Assembly (NCBI GenBank): GCA_938040095.1 | Contig: CALHXF010000052.1 | Location: 1 to 40,216 of the forward strand | Direction of reading: 5' to 3' | Origin: an uncultured Caulobacterales bacterium | GTDB taxonomy: Bacteria > Pseudomonadota > Alphaproteobacteria > Caulobacterales > Maricaulaceae | DNA: 40,216 nucleotides | Shown here: positions 25,699-34,741 of the stretch, piece by piece | Position numbering within the stretch: position 1 is the stretch's first letter | Layout: every line of letters starts with the position of its first letter | Position numbers and translations under genes: made by a program | Notes under the pieces: generated by a model | What the model saw: only the letters and a program-made list of their open reading frames with translations | The model's database searches: none | Told to the model about the DNA's origin: nothing

Positions 25699-27105
25699 TC
25701 AACGCGAGGTGACGCTCACGAGAGGTTTTGGTCCGCGACGACGACCACGTTTTTTTGCCAATTGCGTTTCGGCGACAACGATGATGTCGGAAGCGCGACG
25801 CCATTGCGGGAGACTCCGCGAGAGCTCTTCCTGCGCGCGTTGGGCAAAGGACCGCGCGCTTGCGATGTCACCAATGGCGTAGAAGCGCTCTGCAGTGGCA
25901 TATTTCGCGAGCGAGGTTTTGCCTTGGCGTTCATAGACATCGGCTAGCAAATACCATCCGTAAGAATTCGAAGGCTCTTTGCGGAGCGCAGATTTTATCA
26001 ACTCTTCAACTCTCGGGAAATCACTCGCATCACGCGTTTGCAAAGTTGCTTGTGCGAGTGCGATTTCTAGCAAGGCCGAACCAGGTTTGAGTTCAAGCGC
26101 GCGACGTGCGGGTTCAATTGCATCTGTACCTTTGCCCGATTCATACAAAATCTGAGCCTTCAGCTCATGGAAGTAAGGGTTTTCTGGCTCTTCCGCGATG
26201 AGGCTGTCGATTTCTTTGATCGAATTGCGGAGGTCGGCTTGTTTGAAATTAGCAACGGCGCGTGCATATCGCGCAGGTTTCGATTGATCAGACTGCGGAA
26301 AACGTGAGTAAACTTGAGCGGGTCCGTCAAGGAACCCTCTGAGCTTTGCTTGCATCATTCTATGTTTGTGCAGCTCTTCTGGCGTATCCGTCACATCGGT
26401 AAAGTCAGAATCTCTGACACGTTCCCGCAAGGAGTCGATGCGATCTGCCGACAAAGGATGTCCGCGGAAATAAGGATAGCGGCGAGCTTGGCTGAGCACT
26501 TCCTGAGCCCGGAATTTTTCAAAGAACTGAATGAGCCCTTTTCCACTTTGACCCGTGCGGTCCATATATTCAGCCGCATATTGATCTGCCGCCGCTTCAT
26601 TCACGCGCGAGTAGGACAGAGCTTCTAGCGCACCAAATTGTTGGGACCCACCAAGTATGAGCGCGCCGGCTTGACCTTCACCTGCGAGAATAGCGGCGAG
26701 GCCAACGCCTGCCGCGATGAGCATAGAGCCATAGGCGCTGCGGTTGCCGTAATCAGAGCGGACAATGTGCCCGCCCGTAATGTGGCCCGTTTCATGGGCA
26801 ATAACGCCTTTGAGTTGGTTGGGGGTTTCGGCTCTCAGGATCAGGCCTGAGTGTAAGAAAATATTTTGACCCCGCGTCACGAAAGCATTCAAGGACGGAT
26901 CATTGACGATATATATGTCAACGGAGGAGGGTGTCAGGCCGCCTGCACGTAAAATTGGATCGGTAAATTCGCGGAGTGTTTCTTCAATCTCAGTATCACG
27001 GAGAAGGGACTGCGCATTGGCTTGGGTAGCGGCAAAAGCCACGCAGCATATCGCCAGGGCAAAGGTCCGAAGGGACAAAATCAGAGATTTATAAGTCGAT
27101 GTCAT
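25699..27105 (-). CDS. BepA-like M48 metalloprotease with TPR repeats
   Basis: This periplasmic zinc protease probably monitors outer membrane beta-barrel assembly, as E. coli BepA does. The ATG at 27105 gives 468 residues with a signal peptide that ends near AATQANA (residue 31); a TTG at 27120 is less likely. The zinc motif HETGH is at 104-108, with third ligand Glu170 in NEAAAD. The C-terminal half (about 270-440) holds TPR repeats such as PYFHELKAQILYESGKG and SNSYGWYLLADVYERQG. A Lys/Arg-rich tail follows. It lies downstream of rne on the same strand. It is the second M48 protease in the window; the other, at 4406, lacks TPRs. Confidence 0.93.
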   Translation of the reverse strand: MTSTYKSLILSLRTFALAICCVAFAATQANAQSLLRDTEIEETLREFTDPILRAGGLTPSSVDIYIVNDPSLNAFVTRGQNIFLHSGLILRAETPNQLKGVIAHETGHITGGHIVRSDYGNRSAYGSMLIAAGVGLAAILAGEGQAGALILGGSQQFGALEALSYSRVNEAAADQYAAEYMDRTGQSGKGLIQFFEKFRAQEVLSQARRYPYFRGHPLSADRIDSLRERVRDSDFTDVTDTPEELHKHRMMQAKLRGFLDGPAQVYSRFPQSDQSKPARYARAVANFKQADLRNSIKEIDSLIAEEPENPYFHELKAQILYESGKGTDAIEPARRALELKPGSALLEIALAQATLQTRDASDFPRVEELIKSALRKEPSNSYGWYLLADVYERQGKTSLAKYATAERFYAIGDIASARSFAQRAQEELSRSLPQWRRASDIIVVAETQLAKKRGRRRGPKPLVSVTSR

Positions 27106-27202
27106 TTTCAGCGTGTGCAACCTCTTGAAAAGGCGGTCAAGTTACGCCCGTGTTAGACTTTCTGACGTTTACGCGAGTAAATCTGAATATAGGCTGAGTT
27201 TC

Positions 27203-27240
27203 ACAAGCAAGAACAGGCGGAGTTTTTCAACCCCGCCTGT
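27203..27240 (-). terminator. Probable rho-independent terminator of rne
   Basis: ACAGGCGG (27213-27220) and CCGCCTGT (27233-27240) form a perfect 8-bp stem around a 12-base loop. Read on the minus strand it lies 21 bases past the rne stop and is followed by TCTTGCTTGT, a weak T run. On the plus strand a T-rich stretch also follows, but no plus-strand gene ends here. Confidence 0.65.
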
Positions 27241-27260
27241 CTCTCTATATTTTTTAAAAC

Positions 27261-30200
27261 TTAGTCTTTCTTGCGTGATTTCCACCACCCCATCCGCGAT
27301 TTTTTCGCAGGTGCAGCGGTCACTTCAACAGGTTTTACTGCTGCGGGTGTCACAGGTTTTGGAGCAGGTGCAGGCGCTTTTGGCGCAACTGTGTCAGCAA
27401 CAGGCGTTTTAACGGGCGCTTTCTTTGCTGGCGCTTTACGCGCCGGCTTAGGTGCCGCTTTAGCCTTAGTCGCTTCGGCGACGGGGGGCTCAGCCGTTTT
27501 CTTCACAGGGGCTTTACGCGCCCGTGTTGTCTTCGGCTTGGCCTCAACATCTGCAGTCTTAGCTGTCGCTTTCTTTGCAGTCGCGGTTTTTGCGGGTGCT
27601 TTCTTCGCTGGAGCCTTCCGTGTCCGTTTCGGCGTTTCCGCGTCTGCTTTGGCGGCAGGTGCCTTTTTAGCAGGCGCTTTACGTGTCCGCGCAGGCTTAG
27701 GGGATTCACCGTCGGCTTTCGCTTTAGGTGTGACTTTTTCCGCAGGTGCCTTTTTCACGGGAGCCTTGCGTGTCCGCTTTGGCTTGGCATCGGCATCTGT
27801 CGTTTCGACGGCGTCTGCTTTTGCTTTTGGCGCAGCTTTCTTGGCTGGCGCTTTGCGTTTGCGTGGCGTCTTCGGAGCTTCGGCCTCAACCTCTACAGTT
27901 TTTTCCGTAACCTTCTTGACTGGAGCTTTGCGTGTCCGCTTCGGCTTGTCGTCTACGACAGCGTCTTCGGGCTTAGCTTTACTTGGCGCGCGACGTTTAC
28001 GAGCAGGCTTAGCTGTGTCTTCAACAACTTCGGCTTTTTTCCTCGTAGGGGCTTTGCGTGTCCGTTTTGGTGCTGCGACAGAATCCTCTGAAACGTCAGG
28101 GGTTTCGATGGCCTTCGCTTTGTTCCGCGACGGTGCTTTACGGCGCGTTGTCGAACGACGCGAAGATGTTTTTTCCTCAGTGACAAGCGTGTCTTCGACA
28201 ACCGCTTCAACTGGCGTATCTTTTACCTTGGAAGGGGCGCGACGACGACGTCCACGTTTCGGTGCGTCATCTTCAGTTTTGACCGTGTCATCAGATCTAA
28301 CGTCATCAGATGCGTTGTCTTCGGTTTTGTTCTCACCTGATCTTTGTGAGCCTCCACGACGGCGGCGTCCGCGTCTTGGTTTCTCATTCGTATCTGGTTT
28401 TGGGGTGTCTGAACTGTTTTCGTCAACCTCATTGGACTCCGTTTCAGTTCCGTCTGCATCATCTGATTTTGCTTGGTCATCACGACGACCGCGACCGCGT
28501 CCACCACGACGTCCACGACGGGAGCGTTTGCGGCCTGACTTGCGGTTCTCATCATCAGCATCACCTTCGGATGAGGATGTTTCATCGGCGTCCGAATTGT
28601 CTTCAGTCGGTTCAGCGTTGGCTTTCTGTGGCTTAGGTTTGCGCTTGGCTTCCTCTTGCTCTTTCTTGAAGTCACGTTCGATTTTCACGAGCGGGTCCGC
28701 ACGCTTATCTTCGCGCTTCTCGATGACTTCTAGGTCATAATGCGGGCGAATATATTCATCATCTCCGACAACTTCGGTGAAGACATCTGCAACTTGATCG
28801 ACTTGTGTCAGAAGATCACGCTTTTCGTTCAAAAGATAAAGCGCGACGTCAGGTGACGTTTTCAAGCGAATACGTTTAGCTTTGCCACGTACGGCAAATT
28901 CTTCAACAGCGCGAATGGCGGCGAGCGCGGAGCTCTCAACTGTGCGCTTGCGGCCAACGCCTGAACAATGTGGGCAAGATGTTGTTGACCCTTCGAGCAA
29001 TGAACGACGGCGACGTTGACGGCTGATTTCCATCAGGCCGAACTGACTGATGCGCGATGTCTGAATGCGGGCACGATCCTGTGTCAGCATTTCTTTCATC
29101 TTGCGTTCGACGGCCCGATTATTCTTGTTCTCATCCATATCGATGAAATCGACTACGATCAGACCCGCGAGGTCACGCAGACGCATTTGGCGTGCCAATT
29201 CTTCAGCGGCTTCCAAGTTGGTCCGAAGTGCTGTGCGTTCGATATTGCGTTCTTTCGTGGATCGGCCTGAGTTCACGTCAACAGAGACAAGCGCTTCTGT
29301 CGGATGGATAACGAGGTAACCACCAGATTTTAGTTGAACTGTTGCGTCGAGAGAGTTCTCGATCTGCTTCTCAGCGCCATAGCGCAGGAACAGTGGAATT
29401 TCCTCATCGTAATGCTTCACATGCTCGGCATGGCTAGGCATCAACATATTGATGAAGCTGCTCGCTGTTTCATAGGCGTCGTTGCCTTGGACCAACACTT
29501 CTTCGATGTCTTTATTATAGAGGTCACGAATGGAGCGTTTGACCAGATTGCCTTCCTCATGGATGAGGGCGGGCGCAGAGGATTCCATCGTCGTTTCGCG
29601 GATTTCGGACCACAGACGGGAGAGATATTCGTAATCGCGTTCAATCTCAGCCTTGGTACGTTTTGCGCCGGCTGTACGGACAATCACGCCCATACCCTTT
29701 GGAACTTCCAAACCGTTCATTACGGATTTGAGGCGCTTACGGTCTGACCCATTGGCGATCTTGCGGGAGATACCGCCACCACGTGGTGTATTCGGCATCA
29801 AGACACAGTAGCGTCCTGCCAATGACAAGTATGTCGTCATCGCCGCGCCTTTGTTGCCGCGTTCTTCCTTGACCGCTTGGACTAGGAGAATTTGGCCGCG
29901 CTTGACGACTTCTTGAATTTTATAACGACGGCGAGAGATTCGTTTGCGGCGCTTTGATGCCACATTTACTTGCTCGTCCGCGACTTCCGCATCACTTGCA
30001 TCTGTTGCGTCATCATCGTCTGGGTCGACGTTTTCGTCGCGCTCGTCTTCTTCCTCGTCTTCGAGGTCGTCTTCTGCGTCATCACTGTCTTCGTCTGAAT
30101 CATCATCAGATTGTGAGCGTGTTTTACGTTTGCTTGAGGCCGCTTTACGCTTCTCGTCGTCTTCTTCGGCTTGACGTTGATCTTCTTCTTCCTGTTCTTT

Positions 30201-30467
30201 CAGGGCGAGCTTATCCGCTTCTGGAATCTTGTAGTAATCAGGATGGATTTCAGAAAAGGCGAGGAAACCGTGACGGTTACCGCCATATTCGATGAAGGCC
30301 GCTTGCAGGCTTGGTTCTACGCGTGTGACACGGGCAAGGTATACATTACCCCGCAATTGCCGCTTGTGACGGCTTTCGAAATCTAGTTCTTCAACACGAT
30401 TGGAATCGACGATGACAACCCGAGTTTCTTCCGGGTGGGCGGCATCTATAAGCATACGTTTTGTCAT
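27261..30467 (-). CDS. rne: Ribonuclease E (Rne/Rng family)
   Basis: RNase E starts most mRNA decay and processes rRNA and tRNA precursors. The ATG at 30467 has a GGAGAA site and the typical MTKRMLIDA start, giving 1068 residues. The S1 domain (about 38-220) is split by an acidic, disordered insertion (about 85-180) as in Caulobacter. Catalytic Asp397 (VSVDVNSG) and Asp440 (IVVDFIDM) are present, and the zinc-link Cys498 and Cys501 (CPHCSG). Beyond about 630 the tail is disordered and basic, with about ten (R)KAP(A/V)KK repeats at 740-1050, like histone H1. It ends SRMGWWKSRKKD; the GWW motif binds PNPase in Caulobacter. Confidence 0.96.
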   Translation of the reverse strand: MTKRMLIDAAHPEETRVVIVDSNRVEELDFESRHKRQLRGNVYLARVTRVEPSLQAAFIEYGGNRHGFLAFSEIHPDYYKIPEADKLALKEQEEEDQRQAEEDDEKRKAASSKRKTRSQSDDDSDEDSDDAEDDLEDEEEDERDENVDPDDDDATDASDAEVADEQVNVASKRRKRISRRRYKIQEVVKRGQILLVQAVKEERGNKGAAMTTYLSLAGRYCVLMPNTPRGGGISRKIANGSDRKRLKSVMNGLEVPKGMGVIVRTAGAKRTKAEIERDYEYLSRLWSEIRETTMESSAPALIHEEGNLVKRSIRDLYNKDIEEVLVQGNDAYETASSFINMLMPSHAEHVKHYDEEIPLFLRYGAEKQIENSLDATVQLKSGGYLVIHPTEALVSVDVNSGRSTKERNIERTALRTNLEAAEELARQMRLRDLAGLIVVDFIDMDENKNNRAVERKMKEMLTQDRARIQTSRISQFGLMEISRQRRRRSLLEGSTTSCPHCSGVGRKRTVESSALAAIRAVEEFAVRGKAKRIRLKTSPDVALYLLNEKRDLLTQVDQVADVFTEVVGDDEYIRPHYDLEVIEKREDKRADPLVKIERDFKKEQEEAKRKPKPQKANAEPTEDNSDADETSSSEGDADDENRKSGRKRSRRGRRGGRGRGRRDDQAKSDDADGTETESNEVDENSSDTPKPDTNEKPRRGRRRRGGSQRSGENKTEDNASDDVRSDDTVKTEDDAPKRGRRRRAPSKVKDTPVEAVVEDTLVTEEKTSSRRSTTRRKAPSRNKAKAIETPDVSEDSVAAPKRTRKAPTRKKAEVVEDTAKPARKRRAPSKAKPEDAVVDDKPKRTRKAPVKKVTEKTVEVEAEAPKTPRKRKAPAKKAAPKAKADAVETTDADAKPKRTRKAPVKKAPAEKVTPKAKADGESPKPARTRKAPAKKAPAAKADAETPKRTRKAPAKKAPAKTATAKKATAKTADVEAKPKTTRARKAPVKKTAEPPVAEATKAKAAPKPARKAPAKKAPVKTPVADTVAPKAPAPAPKPVTPAAVKPVEVTAAPAKKSRMGWWKSRKKD

Positions 30468-30875
30468 GGTGTTCTCCAAGGGCTCGCGCGGATCTCCGAC
30501 ATGACGTCGGTCGCTGCGAGGCAAAATAGGGTGAGTTAAGGTTCAGGGCCGCCAAATCCACGAGACCAGCCGCATTCGCGGTCCTTTGGGTCATCATAAT
30601 GTGGGAAGAGGCGTGCATAAAAACTTTCGAGATGCAGCGTCGACAGAGTGTCCAGCGCTGCGCAGAAGTGGCGAGGGGGCATTGAATCAGCCAGCCGGAC
30701 CCGCATTCCGTACGGACCTGTGCCTTATTTTAACCGCAAGGGCAAAGCATTTGTCATGTGTTTTTGATGCGTGAGGTTAACAATAGAGTGATGATGAAAA
30801 ACGAAGCGCGCATTTGTGATGAAGTCAGTGCTGATAACACTTTGTTCACCATAAAATCGCCATAGCAAGGATAAC
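30468..30875. other. Divergent intergenic region between rne and the amidase gene
   Basis: No gene is seen in these 408 bases. The rne side probably carries a long leader, since RNase E genes are commonly autoregulated through their 5' UTR. A small hairpin CCGAC-atgac-GTCGG lies at 30496-30510, just ahead of the ribosome binding site. The right end, with AAGGA before the GTG at 30876, is the start region of the amidase gene. Promoters could not be fixed with confidence. Confidence 0.5.
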
Positions 30876-31736
30876 GTGACTCGATTTTTATTTATACTTT
30901 CATGGCTCTGTCTGCTGATGAGCTCAACGTCATACGCGGCGGTGCCCGTTCCTCAGCTCAAGCCTAGTGCGGAAAGCCCAACTGTGCCTGTGAGAGTTCC
31001 AGGTGCGCGATACTTCGCGAGGTCTGTTCCGTTTCCTGTTTTGAAGCCCAAGGTGAGTGTGAAGACACGACGTAAACCTGTCATTGTTATCGACCCTGGA
31101 CATGGTGGCCGCGACCCGGGCGCCGTGGGGGCTAAAGGAACGCATGAAAAGATCATCACAACCACGGCCGCGAAAGAATTGGCGGCGATATTGCGTAAGT
31201 CGGGACGATACACCGTTATCATGACGCGGACCGATGATAGTTATGTTGATCACGATGACCGCTTGCGAATTGCGCGGTCAGGGCAGGCCGACCTATTTAT
31301 TTCTATCCATGCTGACTCAACGGGCAGCAAGAGTACCCGCGGCGCGTCGGTTTATACCTTGGCGGATCGTGCCAAAGGTCGGTCAAAACGTATCGTCAAT
31401 AATCAAAACTGGATATTGGACGTTGATCTTACTGAGCAAACAGATCCTGTTGGTGATATTCTCGTCGATCTCGCGCAACGTAAAACGGAAAGCCAATCTG
31501 ATGCTTTCGCTGAAATTTTACTCGATGAGCTGGAAGGTAAGACGAAACTGGTTGGGAACTCGCATCGTCGCGCGGGGTATTACGTCCTCTTGGCACCAGA
31601 TGTGCCTGCTGTTCTCTTGGAGCTTGGGTTTCTCTCGAATGCTCAGGATGAAAAACTTCTGAAGACAAAGCGGCACCGTAACAAGCTCACATCGAGTGTT
31701 GAACGCGCCATTGACCGTTATATGGACACCCCGTAG
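30876..31736 (+). CDS. N-acetylmuramoyl-L-alanine amidase (AmiC type)
   Basis: This periplasmic zinc amidase cleaves the stem peptide from N-acetylmuramic acid in peptidoglycan, for instance during daughter cell separation. It has 286 residues. The GTG start has an AAGGA site. A signal peptide ends near TSYAA (residue 22). After a short Pro-rich linker the Amidase_3 domain begins at about 68. Zinc ligands are His76, Glu91 and His145 (ISIHADS) and the catalytic Glu is Glu249 (LLELGF). The AMIN targeting domain of E. coli AmiC is absent. The gene precedes mrcA, a common order with rne in alphaproteobacteria. Confidence 0.94.
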   Translation: MTRFLFILSWLCLLMSSTSYAAVPVPQLKPSAESPTVPVRVPGARYFARSVPFPVLKPKVSVKTRRKPVIVIDPGHGGRDPGAVGAKGTHEKIITTTAAKELAAILRKSGRYTVIMTRTDDSYVDHDDRLRIARSGQADLFISIHADSTGSKSTRGASVYTLADRAKGRSKRIVNNQNWILDVDLTEQTDPVGDILVDLAQRKTESQSDAFAEILLDELEGKTKLVGNSHRRAGYYVLLAPDVPAVLLELGFLSNAQDEKLLKTKRHRNKLTSSVERAIDRYMDTP

Positions 31737-31825
31737 CCCCAAAATTGCGCTCTCACCTGAAGCTATGTCTTTATTGCGCGGGATTGCCCCGCTAACACCC
31801 CATTATCGCCGCATTCAGCCCGCAG

Positions 31826-34723
31826 ATGATTCGACCTATGACCGAGACAATTTCAGCCCCTACCCCAGAGACGCCGAGCAAGCGTCGTTCAACGTTTTGG
31901 CGCGTGATAAAGTGGTTATTCGGCATCGGTCTCGTTCTGGGTCTCATCGCTGCGATTGTCGTTTTCATCTTTATCGTTAAATCAACGCGTGACCTTCCGA
32001 GTGTCGAGAGCTTGTCTGAATACCAACCTCCCGTGATGTCTCGTGTCCACGCGGGTGATGGTAAATTGATCAGTGAATTTCGGAAACAAGCCCGTGTATT
32101 TGTCCCGATTGAGACAGTACCCGAAGCGCTTCAAAACTCATTTGTAGCCGCCGAAGATAAACGGTTTTATACTCACAGCGGATTTGACCCTATTGGTTTT
32201 GCCCGCGCGATGAAGGCAAATATTGGTCACGTCTTGAAAGGCCGTCGACTTGAGGGCGGGTCAACGCTTACGCAGCAAGTCGCAAAGAACTTCTTGGTTG
32301 GCAATGAACGGAACATCGAACGTAAGGTCCGCGAAGTCGCGATTGCGCGCCGCATCGAACAAGCGATGGATAAGGATACAATCCTCGAACTATATTTGAA
32401 TGAAATCTATTTTGGTCGTGGCGCTTATGGCGTTGCGGCGGCGTCGCTGAACTATTTCGGCAAGCCGATGAAAGATTTGACTGTTGCAGAGATTGCTTAC
32501 CTCGCGGTTCTACCAAAAGGTCCGTCCAATTATCAAATCAGTGATCCCGTCAAAAAAGAACGCGCGATGCGCCGCCGAAACTACGTCCTGACCCGTATGG
32601 CCGAAGATGGATATATCACGGAAGAAGAGGCGCAGACTGCGCGTGAAACTGAGATTGCTGTCACAGAGCGTTTCGCAGGCGATGAATACCTCGCGGCAGA
32701 ATATTTCGTGGAGGAAGCGCGAAAGCGGATTTACAAAATGTATGGAGAAGAGGAGCTCTATGAGGGCGGTCTATCCATCCGAACAACGCTTGATACGTCC
32801 ATGCAACTCGAAGGCCGCCGGGCATTGCGCCGAGGTTTGGAAATGATGGATCGCCGTCACGGATATCGTGGTCCTGTGACGACATTGGATTCCATGTCAG
32901 ATTGGCGCAAGAAATTGACAGCTGTGAAGCCGCCCCGCGATATTGGCGACTGGCGTGTGGCGCTCGTTATGGAGGCGACTGCAAAGTCTGCGAAACTAGC
33001 CTTTGCACCACCTGTTGATCTGCCAGAGGGTGAAACATTTCTCGAGACCGATGCCGAAGGTACGCTCGCATTGTCTGATATTGCATGGGCAAAAAAGGCC
33101 CTCGCAAAAGGGGCTGTCGGCAAAGACCTCAAATCCGTCAAAGATGTCGTCAAAGCGGGAGACATCATTTTGGTCGAGCGCAAGCCCGTGAAAGCTGACG
33201 CAGAGCTTTCAATGGAATATAACCTTCGCCAAGTCCCAAAAGCCAATGGCGGCTTAGTCGCGATGGACCCGCATACGGGCCGCGTTTTGGCGATGATTGG
33301 CGGATACAGTTTCGAGCAGTCCCAATTCAACCGCGCAACGCAAGCCAAACGTCAACCTGGTTCAGCGTTCAAGCCTTTCGTCTATGCGGCGGCTTTGGAG
33401 GAGGGGTTCACACCCGCCGACCAAATCTTGGACGCACCTTTCGTGATCGAACGCAAAGACGTTGAATGTGAAGAAAATGAGCAAGGCACGCTGTCTCTCT
33501 TAGAAGCGGGCCAAGAACGTCGTGAGGACGAAGAGGATGCATTCGAGGACGAGTGCGAACGTTTCTATAAGCCTGAGAACTATAATGCAGGTAACTTCTA
33601 CGGCCTGTCGACATTGCGTTTGGGCATAGAGAAGTCTCGGAATGCGATGACGGTTCGTCTCGCTAATGAAATGGGCATGGCTCCTGTCATGCGCCTCTCT
33701 CAGAACTTCGGTATTTATGACGAGCCCAAGCCAGAATTAGCATGGGCGTTGGGTGCGGGCGAGACAACACTCCTACGTTTGGCAACAGCCTATTCAACGA
33801 TGATCAATGGCGGCAAACGGGTTGAGCCGCGCATTTTAGATCGTGTGCAGGATGGCAAAGGCGTGACAATTTTCAATGCGTTTGAAACCGAATGTATTGG
33901 ATGTCAGCAAGATGAATATCTAGGCGGCGAACCACCAAACTTGCCAGACCTAAGGGCGCAAGTGATTGATCCCGTAACAGCCTATCAGATCACATATATA
34001 ATGCAGGGTGCTGTTCAGAACGGCACGGGCGCACGCCTCAAAGCCCTGGCCCGTCCATTGGGAGGCAAGACAGGCACAACAAATGATAGCTTTGACAACT
34101 GGTTCATGGGCTTTTCGCCTGACCTCGTTGTGGGCGTTTATGTCGGTATTGATACGCCTGAACAAATGGGTCGCGAAACGGGGTCTAGTTCTGCCGTTCC
34201 AATCGTCAAAGACTTCCTTGAAACTGTTCTGAGAGACCAAGCTAAAGTCCCATTCCGTATTCCTGATGGCGTGACACTTGCCCCTGTTAATAGGGTGTCT
34301 GGCGAACCCTCCTATATTGGTGCGCCTGACTTTATCCTTGAAGCGTTCAAACCTGGAACAGAGCCGAGTGTCGGCGGATTGCGTCGAACGATCCGCGTTG
34401 GGTCTGGGACAGATTCATTCGGTGGGTTCTTTGGATCAACAGTACCCGATACCACGACTGTTGATACGCCAACCCCTGCGGATGAAGACGCACCAACGGA
34501 TTTGGAGGCGACCTTGAATCGCGCGCAGGATGCCGTTGAGGGCATTCGTGATCCAAATTCTGAGGATGTTACGAAAGGTGAAACAACACAGACATCAGAG
34601 GCTGGTGAAACGGTTGAGGGAGAAATACCGCCAACTACGTCACCTGTAATCCCGCCTACGACACCAGATGCTCCGCCAGTTGAAAAACCTGTCGAGAAAG
34701 CACTGGACGACGGTCTCTACTAG
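31826..34723 (+). CDS. mrcA: Penicillin-binding protein 1A (bifunctional)
   Basis: This inner membrane enzyme polymerises glycan strands and cross-links peptidoglycan. It has a cytosolic head, one membrane helix (about 32-52), a GT51 transglycosylase domain with catalytic Glu110 (AAEDKRFY) and an OB-like domain. The transpeptidase has SAFK (Ser513), SRN (604-606) and KTG (748-750). An acidic insertion (about 547-580, with two Cys) precedes the YKPENY segment. A Pro/Thr-rich tail (about 860-965) follows. At 965 residues it is longer than the usual 800-850. ATGs at 31826 and 31838 are both possible, and neither has a clear ribosome binding site. prfB starts 18 bases downstream. Confidence 0.95.
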   Translation: MIRPMTETISAPTPETPSKRRSTFWRVIKWLFGIGLVLGLIAAIVVFIFIVKSTRDLPSVESLSEYQPPVMSRVHAGDGKLISEFRKQARVFVPIETVPEALQNSFVAAEDKRFYTHSGFDPIGFARAMKANIGHVLKGRRLEGGSTLTQQVAKNFLVGNERNIERKVREVAIARRIEQAMDKDTILELYLNEIYFGRGAYGVAAASLNYFGKPMKDLTVAEIAYLAVLPKGPSNYQISDPVKKERAMRRRNYVLTRMAEDGYITEEEAQTARETEIAVTERFAGDEYLAAEYFVEEARKRIYKMYGEEELYEGGLSIRTTLDTSMQLEGRRALRRGLEMMDRRHGYRGPVTTLDSMSDWRKKLTAVKPPRDIGDWRVALVMEATAKSAKLAFAPPVDLPEGETFLETDAEGTLALSDIAWAKKALAKGAVGKDLKSVKDVVKAGDIILVERKPVKADAELSMEYNLRQVPKANGGLVAMDPHTGRVLAMIGGYSFEQSQFNRATQAKRQPGSAFKPFVYAAALEEGFTPADQILDAPFVIERKDVECEENEQGTLSLLEAGQERREDEEDAFEDECERFYKPENYNAGNFYGLSTLRLGIEKSRNAMTVRLANEMGMAPVMRLSQNFGIYDEPKPELAWALGAGETTLLRLATAYSTMINGGKRVEPRILDRVQDGKGVTIFNAFETECIGCQQDEYLGGEPPNLPDLRAQVIDPVTAYQITYIMQGAVQNGTGARLKALARPLGGKTGTTNDSFDNWFMGFSPDLVVGVYVGIDTPEQMGRETGSSSAVPIVKDFLETVLRDQAKVPFRIPDGVTLAPVNRVSGEPSYIGAPDFILEAFKPGTEPSVGGLRRTIRVGSGTDSFGGFFGSTVPDTTTVDTPTPADEDAPTDLEATLNRAQDAVEGIRDPNSEDVTKGETTQTSEAGETVEGEIPPTTSPVIPPTTPDAPPVEKPVEKALDDGLY

Positions 34724-34741
34724 CCCCATATCGGCTCCATC

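Noticed and set aside
27271-28740. 489-codon open frame on the plus strand, Ala/Gly/Phe/Ser-rich
   Set aside because: It is the antisense of the Lys/Ala/Pro repeat tail of RNase E; repeat codon bias keeps the frame open. There is no ribosome binding site or domain.
29944-30295. Plus-strand Ser/Arg-rich frames over the 5' part of rne
   Set aside because: They are antisense of the acidic S1 insertion of RNase E, where Asp/Glu codons give Ser-rich shadows.
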